From NCBI GenBank assembly GCA_003135135.1, contig PLDK01000045.1, forward strand, positions 44,968 through 78,948: a DNA stretch of 33,981 nucleotides, read 5' to 3'. The first letter of the stretch is position 1; each line of letters opens with the position of its first letter. Under the pieces are notes generated by a model. The model made no database searches, was not told where the DNA came from, and saw only the letters and a program-made list of their open reading frames with translations. This document shows positions 7,984 to 16,731 of the stretch, in pieces. Position numbers and translations under genes: made by a program. The DNA comes from Deltaproteobacteria bacterium. GTDB taxonomy: Bacteria; Desulfobacterota; Binatia; Binatales; Binataceae.

Positions 7984-8007
7984 GCGGGGCTCCAACAGAG
8001 GCCCCGC
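7984..8007 (+). other. Hairpin between the two pilin relics
   Basis: GCGGGGC at 7984-7990 pairs with GCCCCGC at 8001-8007 across a 10-base loop. It holds the same position after relic 1 as the 7783-7812 hairpin holds after the intact gene. It may be the remnant of a 3' hairpin carried with each gene copy. Confidence 0.4.
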
Positions 8008-8055
8008 AAAGAGAGACGACTCCAGAAGTGACGACAACCCTGGGAGGGGAAGTCA

Positions 8056-8222
8056 ATGAGCCAGCAGAAGAGAGCTTACCGGACAATCGGTAAGTTCGCG
8101 CGGTCAGACTCATGACCGAGGCAATGATACTCGCAACGGTCGCCGCGGCATGTATTGCTCTAACTCAGAATGCGGGTAATATCGTCTCGGCGTTAGTCAA
8201 CCGCGTGGGTCCTCTCGTATAG
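8056..8222 (+). pseudogene. Decayed Flp prepilin copy 2 (two frameshifts)
   Basis: A strong GGGAGGGGAAG ribosome binding site precedes an ATG at 8056, from which MSQQKRAYRTIGKFARSDS is read to a TGA at 8113. The continuation lies in other frames: GQT-like codons in one, then MTEAMILATVAAACIALTQN and on to a stop at 8220. Compared with the intact pilin (FARGQTMTEYALILAAV), two small indels around 8101-8111 break the gene right at the prepilin processing site. The glutamate at +5 is kept and the following tyrosine is replaced by alanine. The ATG at 8112 overlaps the TGA at 8113, so coupled translation of a 36-residue peptide cannot be excluded. Confidence 0.75.
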
Positions 8223-8471
8223 TCAGCGACCCGCATGTTTGGGGGTACCTGTCGTGGCGGTAGGTTCAATTACACGCCGTAAGAGCATTCTTCTGCCCAT
8301 TTGCATCAAACCTGAGACTATTCCCGGCTCGCATCTACATTTATTAGTAGTTGGTTTCCTCGCCATTCTGACGAGCACTCAGTTGGCTTAAAACAATAAC
8401 AAAATGACTTGTATATTTAACTATCTGAAGCTTGCCGGTCAGGCACAAAGCGGCCGGAGGGGAGGGGCGAT

Positions 8472-9569
8472 ATGAGACGACCGATGGTATTCGTCTTACT
8501 GGCAGGGCTGGCGGCGATGGTGGCTTCGGTAATGGTGTACTCCGCCTTGAAGTCGAGAGAAGCCCAAGTACAGCAGGCGATGGCGCATAACGTACAGGTG
8601 GTGGTCGCGGCGTACGATCTTCCGCTCGGCACAAAAATTGACCTGGGCGAAGTAAAATTGACGCGCTGGTCGGCCGACAGTATCCCGGATGGCGCGTACA
8701 CCGATCCGAAACAGGTCATCGGCAGCTTCGTGAAGAACTCGTTGGTAGCCAACGAGCCGGTGGTGCGGTCCAAGTTATTCAGCGGGGACAAGACGGCGGG
8801 TGTGATGCCGATGTTGATTCCGTTCGGGATGCGCGCCGTGTCGGTTCAGGTGGATGAAGTCAGCGATGTTGCGGGCTTCGTGCTGCCGCATAGCCGGGTG
8901 GACGTGCTGGTGTCGACCCAGAGCGAAGGCACTGGAAAGGCGTTCGCGAAAGTAGTTCTGCAGAACGTCGAAGTGCTCGCCGTAGCGCAGGAAGTCGAGG
9001 AACAGAACGACAAGCCGACGGTGGTGAAGGTCGTCACGCTGCTGGTCACGCCGCAGGAGGCCGAGCGGCTGGCGCTGGCGAGTCGCTCGGGAACGCTGCG
9101 TCTGGCGATGCGCAATTACAATGATAACAAGATCGTTCTCACCAACGGCACCGACGTTGCTCAGATGCTGCGGGCCTACAGCCTGGCGCCCGATGTTCCG
9201 GTGATGGCTGCGAAGCCTGAGGAGCCTCATCACGAGATAGCGGCGCCTCGCCGGACCAAGCCGGTCGAGATCGAGATTCTTCGCAACGGCAAGTCGTCCG
9301 AGTCAGTCTCATTTGTGAATGAAGCGGCAGCGGGCGGCGATGGCACCAAGAACTCGCCGAGTCATTCACGCAAGGCGGCGGCACAATTTGATAACAACAA
9401 CGACGCCGGCGCCGCTGCGGCATCCCCACCGGCGGAGTCGAGAACTCCTGATTCCAATCATGCAGACCTCGTGGCGGCGCCCGTGAACAGCGATATCGCG
9501 CCGGCCAGGGCACCCATCAATGCGGCGGCGGATCACGTGCCGACGCCCAAAACAATCGACATACCATAA
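8472..9569 (+). CDS. cpaB: Flp pilus assembly protein CpaB/RcpC
   Basis: A 365-residue envelope protein of the Tad pilus. It starts with an inner-membrane anchor (MVFVLLAGLAAMVASVMVY). A SAF domain follows at about residues 38-100 (VVVAAYDLPLGTKIDLGEVKLTRW), then the RcpC/CpaB region (GMRAVSVQVDEVSDVAGFVLPHSRVDVLV). The last 120 residues are rich in Ala, Pro, Ser and charge and look disordered; relatives often lack such a long tail. CpaB is thought to assist the secretin in the periplasm. The ATG has a strong GGAGGGGAGGGG ribosome binding site. The 249 bases upstream hold no gene I can support. cpaC follows after 21 bases. Confidence 0.92.
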   Translation: MRRPMVFVLLAGLAAMVASVMVYSALKSREAQVQQAMAHNVQVVVAAYDLPLGTKIDLGEVKLTRWSADSIPDGAYTDPKQVIGSFVKNSLVANEPVVRSKLFSGDKTAGVMPMLIPFGMRAVSVQVDEVSDVAGFVLPHSRVDVLVSTQSEGTGKAFAKVVLQNVEVLAVAQEVEEQNDKPTVVKVVTLLVTPQEAERLALASRSGTLRLAMRNYNDNKIVLTNGTDVAQMLRAYSLAPDVPVMAAKPEEPHHEIAAPRRTKPVEIEILRNGKSSESVSFVNEAAAGGDGTKNSPSHSRKAAAQFDNNNDAGAAAASPPAESRTPDSNHADLVAAPVNSDIAPARAPINAAADHVPTPKTIDIP

Positions 9570-9590
9570 GCAAGCCACGAAGAAGGCAAG

Positions 9591-11540
9591 GTGAAGAAGA
9601 TGAAAGCTCGACGAGGATATGGACTGCTTTCGTGGCCGGTTGCAGCTATCAGCATACTCATGCTTCAGCCAGGCCTGCTGCTTGCCGCCGATAGCACCGG
9701 CGCGGGAATGTCTGTCGCGCTGAATGCCGGCGAGACCTACGTAATCAACAACGTCAGCCCCGGCGATGTTCCGGGAGTGAAGGTGATCACGAATCCACAC
9801 GCGCTGATCGTGCACAACGAGGAGCCGGGCAAGGTCGTCCTGCTGGGCGCGGAAGCAGGTGAATGGAACATTCGGGTCAAGACGGCGAATGGTGACCAAG
9901 TCAACTATGACGTGACGGTCAGATCAGTCGGCAGCGCCTTTAACATCAATCATCCCGGCAGCAGCCCGGGACCAATCTCGGGCTCCGGCAACTCCTCGGC
10001 CAGTGCGGCTGCTCCAGTAGTCGCGACGCTCGATGCGGGCGCAGGCCCGGTGAGTCCGGCTTCGTCAGCTTCCTCGTCTTCATCCTCATCGACAGGAACC
10101 GCCACGACTGTGGCCGGCTCCGGAACAGTTGCAGCCGCATCGCCGGCCGCAGCCGCGCCGGTGACCACGGCGCCAATGGCATCTGCGCCAATGGCACCTG
10201 CGCCGATGGTGACAGCGCCCGAGACAGGAACCGCGCTGGCTACTGTTAATACGTCGACGTTCAATTACGCTCCGTCGGTTCCGGCGGCTTCATATGCTCC
10301 GCCGCACTACAATCAGACGGCTGAAGCACTGTCGAGCGAGCGCTATCGCAGCGACCCGTCGATCAGCCTGAATGGCGGCGTATTGGAATCGGGTGCGATT
10401 TCAGGCGGACCCCATTATCTGCCCGACGATGGAGTGCAACTGCAGACGGGCGCGTCGAGAATTATCGACTTTAAGAACCGGCTACGCCGCGTGTCGATCG
10501 CTGACACTACCGTCGCCGATATCCAGGTGATCAATCCATTCCAGGTCAATCTGATAGGCCATAAGCCGGGCTTCACGACTTTGGCGGTCTGGAATCAACA
10601 AGGCCAGTACGTCGAACGCCCGGTGCGAATCGATCCCAATGGCAAGCAGCAGGTGTTGCTCCAGACGATGGTGGCGGAACTGGACCGCTCCGCCATCGAA
10701 AACCAGGGCACCGACCTGACGGTCGCGCTCACCCATGCGGGAGTATCGCTGGTCGGAATGCCAGGCCCTCCGGCGACGCCGTTTTCCGCGTCGACGAGCT
10801 TCACGGCCGCCAACGGAACCACTGGTTCATCCCCTAACAGTCTGCCGACAGGTGGATCGCTTATCGGGATGCTGCTGTCGTCGTCGCTGACTTATGGCTT
10901 GGCGGCGGGGAACAAAAACTACCAGTTGCAGGGACTGTTCCAGTACCTCGAGACCCACAACCTCGCGAAGCTTCTCGCGCAGCCGGAGCTGCTGGCTAAT
11001 TCCGGTGAAGAGGCAAAGTTCCTGTCGGGTGGCGAAATTCCAATCGTCATCGCCCAGGCACTGAACACCTCGATCGTCTTCAAGCAGTTCGGCACCATGG
11101 TCGAATTCGTTCCGACCGTCATCGGCCGCAATGATATCGAGCTGCTGGTGAAGCCTGAAGTATCGCAGCCCGATTACGCCGAAGGCGTGTCGATGTTCGG
11201 CTTCACCATACCGGCCTTCGTGACTCGGCGCGCGGAAACAATGGTACAGCTCAAGGACAATCAGACGCTGATCATCGCGGGCCTCATCCTGCACCAAAAG
11301 ACGACTCAAGTTCAAAAAGTCCCGTACCTCGGTGACATCCCGTATCTCGGCGGACTGTTCCGCGCCACCAGCTATAGCAACAACGAAACGGACCTGGTCA
11401 TAAGCGTAACCCCGCAAATCGTGCGTCCGCTGCCCGATGGCGCCTCGGTTTACAACCCGACTTCGGTGCCTGAGCTGACGCGTGAGCAGATCGAGACCCG
11501 TCGTTTGGCGCAGCCTGACGCGTCACGGCCGAGATTCTAG
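9591..11540 (+). CDS. cpaC: Tad pilus secretin CpaC/RcpA
   Basis: This 649-residue protein would form the outer-membrane channel for the pilus. A signal peptide occupies the first 33 residues or so. A pilus-formation N-terminal type domain lies at about 37-110 (NAGETYVINNVSPGDVPGV). A long low-complexity Ala/Ser/Pro linker (about 125-225) includes three 15-bp tandem repeats that give APM-type units. A second N-terminal type domain (QLQTGASRIIDFKNRLRRVS) is at about 283-350. The secretin core is at about 430-610, with GGEIPIVIAQ, VEFVPTVIGRNDIELLVKPEVS and VPYLGDIPYLGGLFR. The start is the GTG at 9591; an ATG at 9600 is an alternative. Confidence 0.93.
   Translation: MKKMKARRGYGLLSWPVAAISILMLQPGLLLAADSTGAGMSVALNAGETYVINNVSPGDVPGVKVITNPHALIVHNEEPGKVVLLGAEAGEWNIRVKTANGDQVNYDVTVRSVGSAFNINHPGSSPGPISGSGNSSASAAAPVVATLDAGAGPVSPASSASSSSSSSTGTATTVAGSGTVAAASPAAAAPVTTAPMASAPMAPAPMVTAPETGTALATVNTSTFNYAPSVPAASYAPPHYNQTAEALSSERYRSDPSISLNGGVLESGAISGGPHYLPDDGVQLQTGASRIIDFKNRLRRVSIADTTVADIQVINPFQVNLIGHKPGFTTLAVWNQQGQYVERPVRIDPNGKQQVLLQTMVAELDRSAIENQGTDLTVALTHAGVSLVGMPGPPATPFSASTSFTAANGTTGSSPNSLPTGGSLIGMLLSSSLTYGLAAGNKNYQLQGLFQYLETHNLAKLLAQPELLANSGEEAKFLSGGEIPIVIAQALNTSIVFKQFGTMVEFVPTVIGRNDIELLVKPEVSQPDYAEGVSMFGFTIPAFVTRRAETMVQLKDNQTLIIAGLILHQKTTQVQKVPYLGDIPYLGGLFRATSYSNNETDLVISVTPQIVRPLPDGASVYNPTSVPELTREQIETRRLAQPDASRPRF
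10170..10214 (+). repeat. Three 15-bp tandem repeats in the cpaC linker
   Basis: The unit GCGCCAATGGCATCT occurs three times with small changes and encodes Ala-Pro-Met-x-x units in the low-complexity linker of the secretin. The unit length keeps the frame, so copy number could vary without breaking the gene. Confidence 0.75.
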
Positions 11541-11624
11541 TTCGAGGTTGGACGGCGGACGAGACATAACCGGGTATTTAGTGCATGATAGGACACCACA
11601 TAGCTGAAGCAGGGAGAATGTAAA

Positions 11625-12857
11625 GTGTCAGCGCTCGGTAAAAAAAGTGACGTGCGTAATGGCGGGCTGACGGTCCAATTAGTTGGCGGAGACGGGGAGC
11701 ATCGCGCAGAAGTGAGGGATGCCCTCGCCGCCATGGGCGACCCGGTGCTGAACATCCTGGAACTCGAACCGGATCCGGAAGCCGCCGCCGACGCCTCCGT
11801 CGACGTCACGATGGTGGTGTTCAACGGCGACAACGAACTCTCTCTGAATTATCTGAGCGCGCAGGCGGGGCAGGAGCCCCGCCCGGCTCTTTTCGCGCTG
11901 CTGCATGATCGTTCTCCGGACCTGATGAAGCGGGTGCTGAGGGCCGGAGCCGATGAGCTTCTGTTCATGCCGCTGGATCCCGGAGACGCGACCCGGGCAC
12001 TGCTCAAGATAAGCGAGACCCGCCGGCGCGAAGAAGTTCACAACGTTCACAACGGCGGCGGCACGATCGTTTCGCTGGTGAGCCTGATAGGCGGCACCGG
12101 AGTGACGAGCCTGGCGGCGAACCTCGCCCTGGCACTGCGCTACACGTTCGAAAAGCGGGTTGCGGTAATAGATCTCGACCTGCAGACCGGCGGGTTGTCG
12201 GTGTTCCTGAATCTCGAACCCGAGCGCACGATCATGGCTCTGGCCGAGGGGACGCGAAAGCTGGATTCGATTCAACTCGAATCAGCGCTGAGCAAGCATT
12301 CGTCGGGAATCTACCTGCTCGCGGCGCCCAAGCGCATCGAGGACAGCGAGTTGGTCACTGACACGACGGTCGGTGCGATCCTCGACCTGACGCGTCAGCT
12401 GTTCGACTTCGTGATCGTGGATTGCGGCACGCATATCGACGCAAACACGGTCGCCGCCTGGGAGCGCTCGAAAAATCTGTTCTATGTACTGGACCAGTCG
12501 ATCGGCGCGGCACGATGCGCGTGGCGATTCGTCGATCTGGTGGGGCGGCTGGGGCTGCCGGGAATCGAACCGAGCTTCATTCTGAGCCGTTTCGTGCCGG
12601 GTCATCCGATCAGTGAGGACCAGCTCAGCCATACGCTGGCGCAGCCGATTTACACGCGGATTCCGCGCGATGAAAAAGTTCTCGAGCGCGTGCAGTTGAG
12701 CGCACAGGATTTGTGGCAGGTGGCGCCGAACTCGCCGCTGGCCAAGAGCGTCGAGGACCTGGCGCGCCGGCTCGAGGTGGGCAATGAAACCACCGACGGC
12801 AGTTCCGCAAATACATTGGTTTCGCGCCTGTTGAATGTTATCGGCGCGCGCACCTGA
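11625..12857 (+). CDS. cpaE: Tad pilus localisation ATPase-like protein CpaE/TadZ
   Basis: A 410-residue MinD/ParA-type protein that in Tad systems helps place the pilus machine at the cell pole. The N-terminal 130 residues resemble a receiver-like domain (TVQLVGGDGEHRAEVRDALA, then AGADELLFMPLDP). The P-loop region reads VSLIGGTGVTSLAANLALAL, where a ParA-type loop would have KGG-x-GKT. Both lysines are replaced, so ATP hydrolysis may be weak or absent, as in other atypical TadZ proteins. VAVIDLDLQTGGLS matches the next conserved strand. The GTG start follows AGGGAGAA. cpaF begins nine bases after the stop. Confidence 0.88.
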   Translation: MSALGKKSDVRNGGLTVQLVGGDGEHRAEVRDALAAMGDPVLNILELEPDPEAAADASVDVTMVVFNGDNELSLNYLSAQAGQEPRPALFALLHDRSPDLMKRVLRAGADELLFMPLDPGDATRALLKISETRRREEVHNVHNGGGTIVSLVSLIGGTGVTSLAANLALALRYTFEKRVAVIDLDLQTGGLSVFLNLEPERTIMALAEGTRKLDSIQLESALSKHSSGIYLLAAPKRIEDSELVTDTTVGAILDLTRQLFDFVIVDCGTHIDANTVAAWERSKNLFYVLDQSIGAARCAWRFVDLVGRLGLPGIEPSFILSRFVPGHPISEDQLSHTLAQPIYTRIPRDEKVLERVQLSAQDLWQVAPNSPLAKSVEDLARRLEVGNETTDGSSANTLVSRLLNVIGART

Positions 12858-12866
12858 GGTGCCCGA

Positions 12867-14237
12867 ATGAAACTGGTTGAGAGAATTTCCCAGCAGAACA
12901 ACGCCACACCGGTTCCGTTTCAGCGCTCGCTGATCGGCTCTAAAAAGAGCGCCGTCAAAGACGTGCAGGCCGAGGGTTTTCAGCAGCTCAAGCTTGCGGT
13001 GCACAACCGGCTGTTCGAGATGCTGGACGTTACGCGGCTTGAAAGCCTCGAGCCGGGCCTCGCGGCGCAGAAAGTCACCACGGCGATCTCCGCCATTCTG
13101 GACGATGAGGGGCGCCTGCTCACCGACGGCGACAAGGGGCACCTGATCGAGGAGATCAAGAACGAGCTGTTGGGACTCGGGCCGTTGGAGCCGCTTTTGT
13201 GGGATGATGAAATCACCGACATCCTGGTCAACGGGCACAGCCAGGTTTACGTCGAAAAAGGCGGCAAGCTTCACGCCACCGAGGTCAAGTTCCAGGACGA
13301 TCAGCATCTGATGCTGATCATCGATCGAATCGTGTCGCAGGTCGGACGCCGGGTTGACGAAGCGTCGCCGATGGTTGACGCGCGGTTGCCCGACGGTTCG
13401 CGTATCAACGCGATCATTCCGCCGCTGACGCTCGACGGCCCGGCGCTGTCGATTCGCCGATTCGGCCGCAGGCGCTACAACATCGATGATCTGGTCGCGA
13501 AGAAGACGCTGGTGCCTGAGATCGTCGAGTTTCTGCGCACCGTCGTGCGCGCGCGGCTCAACATCCTGGTATGCGGCGGCACCGGCTCGGGTAAAACGAC
13601 AATGCTTAACTGCATGTCACTATTCGTCCCGGCCGACGAGCGAATCGTGACGATTGAAGACTCGGCCGAATTGAGTCTCCAGCAGCCGCATGTGGTCAGG
13701 CTCGAAACGCGGCCGCCCAACGTCGAAGGCAAGGGTGAGATCACCCAGCGCGACCTGGTCAGGAACTGTTTGCGTATGCGGCCGGACCGCATAATCGTCG
13801 GCGAGGTCCGCGGCGACGAAGTGTTCGACATGTTACAAGCGATGTCGACCGGCCATGACGGCTCAATCGCCACCATCCACGCCAATACTCCGCGCGACAG
13901 CGTGGGCCGCCTCGAGATGATGATGCTGTTGTCGGGAGTGTCGATTCCGCAACGCGCGATGCGCCAGCAAATCGCGTCGGCGCTCAACATCATCGTCCAT
14001 GTATCGCGGCTACCCGACGGCTCGCGCAAAGTGATGCGCATTTCCGAGATCAGCGGGATGGAGGGTGAGATGGTGATGATGCAGGATTTGTTCGAATTCA
14101 AGCGCACAGGAATCGGGCCGGGTGGCGAAGTGCTCGGACAGTTTCTCGCCACCGGGATTCGGTCAACCTACTCGCCGCGGCTGGAGGCTGCGGGTTACAA
14201 ACTCGACGCCAAGGTTTTCCGCAGCACAATCGGATAA
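12867..14237 (+). CDS. cpaF: Tad pilus assembly ATPase CpaF/TadA
   Basis: A 456-residue hexameric secretion ATPase of the VirB11/PulE class that powers pilus assembly from the cytosolic side. The helical N-terminal domain (about 40-115) is followed by [20 protein letters not shown], typical of CpaF. Walker A is [12 protein letters not shown] near residue 235. The Asp box is [12 protein letters not shown], Walker B is [17 protein letters not shown] and the His box is [13 protein letters not shown]. All catalytic motifs look intact. A GAGGTG ribosome binding site overlaps the cpaE stop. tadB follows after five bases, so cpaE, cpaF, tadB and tadC form one tight unit. Confidence 0.96.
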   Translation: MKLVERISQQNNATPVPFQRSLIGSKKSAVKDVQAEGFQQLKLAVHNRLFEMLDVTRLESLEPGLAAQKVTTAISAILDDEGRLLTDGDKGHLIEEIKNELLGLGPLEPLLWDDEITDILVNGHSQVYVEKGGKLHATEVKFQDDQHLMLIIDRIVSQVGRRVDEASPMVDARLPDGSRINAIIPPLTLDGPALSIRRFGRRRYNIDDLVAKKTLVPEIVEFLRTVVRARLNILVCGGTGSGKTTMLNCMSLFVPADERIVTIEDSAELSLQQPHVVRLETRPPNVEGKGEITQRDLVRNCLRMRPDRIIVGEVRGDEVFDMLQAMSTGHDGSIATIHANTPRDSVGRLEMMMLLSGVSIPQRAMRQQIASALNIIVHVSRLPDGSRKVMRISEISGMEGEMVMMQDLFEFKRTGIGPGGEVLGQFLATGIRSTYSPRLEAAGYKLDAKVFRSTIG

Positions 14238-14242
14238 ATACC

Positions 14243-15190
14243 ATGGATTTTTTGATGGCAAGCGGCATATTCGCGCTCGTCTTCGTGGGCGTGCTGATCT
14301 TCACCAGCCGTCGCGGCACCGAAGTCGAGCAACAGCGCGAGGTGGCACGACGCCTGACGCGCCCCGCCGACGATCTGGAGATCGATATCATGCGCAAGCG
14401 CCGGCCCGAGCAGGGACCGATGCTGGGCATGCTCTACAACCTGGACCTGATGCGCAGCCTCGAAGAGATGATGTGGCAGGCGGGCTTGTACATGAGGGTC
14501 GTCGACATCCTGCTGATCATGGTGCTGCTGTTCGGCGCGGGATTGTTCGGCGGCAATATCTTGTTCCACGGCATGTGGATCGCGCTGGGTAGCGGGCTGG
14601 TGATGGCCAGCCTGCCGCTCGCCTTCATACAATTCCGCAAGAAGCGGCGCCTCGCGGCCTTTGCGACCCAGTTGCCGTTCGCGCTTGACCTGATCAAATC
14701 GTCGCTCGAGGCGGGACATTCGCTACAGCGTGCGCTGCAAGTTCTGATCGGCGAGTTCGCCGATCCGCTGGGTGGCGAATTCCGCACCGTGCTCGAACAG
14801 AACCGGATCGGGCTGCCACTGCCGCGCGCGCTCGAAGACATGCTCAAGCGAGTTCCAGAGGACGACCTCCGGCTCCTGGTCATCGCAGTGCGCGTGCAAA
14901 CGGAGGTCGGCTCGAGCTTGGCTCAGATTGTCGGGCGGCTATCCGAAATCGTGCGAATCCGCCAGCGCTTGCGGTTGCAGATCAAAGCGCTGACTGCGCA
15001 ATCGCGTTTCGGCGGCCTCGTCGTCGGCTGCCTGCCAATCGCGGTGCTCTGTCTATTCAGCTTGATTCAGCCGGGTTACACCGATCAATTGTTCCATGAC
15101 CCAATGGGTCAGAAGATTTTGAAATTCGCGATCGGAGCGGACGTGCTCGCCATCTTGACCATCAGGCGACTACTACGGGTGCGCTACTAA
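14243..15190 (+). CDS. tadB: Tad pilus inner-membrane platform protein TadB
   Basis: A 315-residue member of the type II secretion F family, one half of the inner-membrane platform that couples the CpaF ATPase to pilin insertion. It has an N-terminal membrane helix, a helical pair at about residues 85-130, a cytosolic T2SSF domain at about 150-250 (QLPFALDLIKSSLEAGHSLQ and ARALEDMLKRVP-type segments) and two C-terminal helices. The FALDLI-SSLEAGHSLQRAL pattern is typical. It has no strong ribosome binding site and is probably translationally coupled to cpaF. The stop is one base from the tadC start. Confidence 0.92.
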   Translation: MDFLMASGIFALVFVGVLIFTSRRGTEVEQQREVARRLTRPADDLEIDIMRKRRPEQGPMLGMLYNLDLMRSLEEMMWQAGLYMRVVDILLIMVLLFGAGLFGGNILFHGMWIALGSGLVMASLPLAFIQFRKKRRLAAFATQLPFALDLIKSSLEAGHSLQRALQVLIGEFADPLGGEFRTVLEQNRIGLPLPRALEDMLKRVPEDDLRLLVIAVRVQTEVGSSLAQIVGRLSEIVRIRQRLRLQIKALTAQSRFGGLVVGCLPIAVLCLFSLIQPGYTDQLFHDPMGQKILKFAIGADVLAILTIRRLLRVRY

Positions 15191-15191
15191 T

Positions 15192-16136
15192 ATGAATCCA
15201 TTCATAGTTGGCTTAGCGGTCTTCTTCCTGGCTGGCGCGGCATGCGTGGCCTTGTACCTCGCCATTTCGCCGCAGAGCCGGGCGGTCGATGAGCGATTCG
15301 CGGATTTGACGGTCAGGATGCGAGCTTCGCAGGGCGCACTGGCGGGCGACCTTCAGGACGACAACCTGCTCCGCATGCTTTTCAGATGGGCCTCCAAGCG
15401 CGTCCCGCCGCCGAACCTGGATACTCCCACCGGGGAGAAGCTCCAGCAGACTCTGGCGCAGGCGGGATTTCTGAAGTCCAGCGCGCCGCAGACCTATCAG
15501 GTCATCCGCGTACTGCTGGCGATCGGATGCGGCGTATTGGGTCTGTTGGTCGGACTCGTTCTTCATATCTCGGCGGTTCAGCCGCTGCTGTTTGGACTGG
15601 TCGGCGTCGCGGTCGGAATTTTCGTGCCCTCCTACTACCTGGGACGGCGCGCGAGGACGCGCCAGGAGAACATCTCAAGGCAGCTCTCGGACGTGCTCGA
15701 TCTGCTGGTGGTATGCGTCGAAGCGGGCATGGGGCTGTTCGAGGCGATTCGAATCGTCGGCACGGAATGCGATCGTCATGGGCAGGAAATCGGCACCGAG
15801 TTGAATCTGGTCGCTACCGATATTTCCGCGGGCGCGTCGCTCGGGCAGGCGTTGCGCGGGCTGGCCGAGCGGACTGCGGTTGATGATATCAAACCGCTCG
15901 CCGCTACCTTGGTTCAGAGTGAACAACTTGGCGCGCAGATCGGACCGGCTTTGCGCGCCAGTTCGGACGCATTGCGACAACATCGCCGGATACGCGCCGA
16001 GGAAGACGCGCAGAAGGCGTCGATTAAGGTTCTGTTCCCGCTGGTCATCTTCGTATTGCCCTCGATGATCGCGCTAATCGTCGGACCGGCAATGATCACA
16101 GTCCTCCACACGCTCACCGCTAGTGGCGGAGGATGA
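15192..16136 (+). CDS. tadC: Tad pilus inner-membrane platform protein TadC
   Basis: A 314-residue T2SSF-family membrane protein, the partner of TadB. An N-terminal membrane helix is followed by two central helices (VLLAIGCGVLGLLVGLVL and LLFGLVGVAVGIFVPSYYL) and the T2SSF domain at about 155-270 (QLSDVLDLLVVCVEAGMGLF). The final helix includes the common VLFPLVIFVLPSM motif. It is the last gene of the Tad operon in the window. A strong intrinsic terminator 56 bases downstream closes the unit. TadD, TadE, TadF, TadG and the prepilin peptidase CpaA/TadV are not present here and must be elsewhere if the pilus works. Confidence 0.92.
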   Translation: MNPFIVGLAVFFLAGAACVALYLAISPQSRAVDERFADLTVRMRASQGALAGDLQDDNLLRMLFRWASKRVPPPNLDTPTGEKLQQTLAQAGFLKSSAPQTYQVIRVLLAIGCGVLGLLVGLVLHISAVQPLLFGLVGVAVGIFVPSYYLGRRARTRQENISRQLSDVLDLLVVCVEAGMGLFEAIRIVGTECDRHGQEIGTELNLVATDISAGASLGQALRGLAERTAVDDIKPLAATLVQSEQLGAQIGPALRASSDALRQHRRIRAEEDAQKASIKVLFPLVIFVLPSMIALIVGPAMITVLHTLTASGGG

Positions 16137-16191
16137 TTCCGGGCCGACTGATTTCTTCGATCAGAAGATAATCCAATAGCCTCTCCCAGGG

Positions 16192-16241
16192 GGCCTCGGA
16201 CCCGGCGCGCCTACGCGTCGGTCCGGGGCCTGTTTGTTTTT
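16192..16241 (+). terminator. Rho-independent terminator of the Tad operon
   Basis: GGCCTCGGACC at 16192-16202 pairs with GGTCCGGGGCC at 16220-16230 with a single mismatch. The T-rich run TGTTTGTTTTT follows at once. It sits 56 bases after the tadC stop and is the clearest intrinsic terminator in the window. Confidence 0.88.
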
Positions 16242-16325
16242 GTGCGGGAGTCCGACCTGAAGACTGGAGACGCTTCATCAGCGGATAACGCGGTCGGGCA
16301 GAGAGCAACGCGCCCGTTCTTTCAA

Positions 16326-16598
16326 CTAATTCGAGGAAGTATTCCGCGAGGTGAGAGGTACTGGCAGCAATCCCGGCGGCGACTGCAGGTATCCCAAGGC
16401 GGGCTCATTTTTGTAGTCCGCTGCGTCGCGTAGCTGGCGGGCATTATCGCGGGCTTCGCAGTCCTGCTGATTCTTTCCTTGGCATGAAGCGGCCACCGCA
16501 GCGTCTTGATCAGTCGTGGATGACGCGCACCCGTACAACCCGGCGGCTGCCGCCAGCACCGCGACGCCTAACAGTCGCTTAATTGCGCGATCGATCAT
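16326..16598 (-). CDS. Small lipoprotein of unknown function
   Basis: A 90-residue protein with a charged start (MIDRAIKRLL), a hydrophobic stretch and a lipobox, GLYGC, with the cysteine at residue 24. It would be lipidated and membrane-anchored. The mature part is polar with two more cysteines (SCQGKNQQDCEARD), perhaps a disulfide pair. I do not recognise a family. It stands alone on the minus strand between the Tad terminator and the receiver/hemerythrin-like gene. The clear lipobox supports a real gene despite its small size. Confidence 0.65.
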   Translation of the reverse strand: MIDRAIKRLLGVAVLAAAAGLYGCASSTTDQDAAVAASCQGKNQQDCEARDNARQLRDAADYKNEPALGYLQSPPGLLPVPLTSRNTSSN

Positions 16599-16731
16599 GG
16601 TTCCCGGATAACTTAGCAGATTATTTCATCGGGTCGATAACGATCCGCAGCTGTAGACGGACTGCGCGATGATGGCGCGCATCGGTGAGGCACCGGGATC
16701 GGGAGGTGCTTCCTTGAACTACAATTCGATT

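Noticed and set aside
8260-8290. GGTTCAAT segment resembling a tRNA T-arm
   Set aside because: No cloverleaf or acceptor stem can be formed around it.
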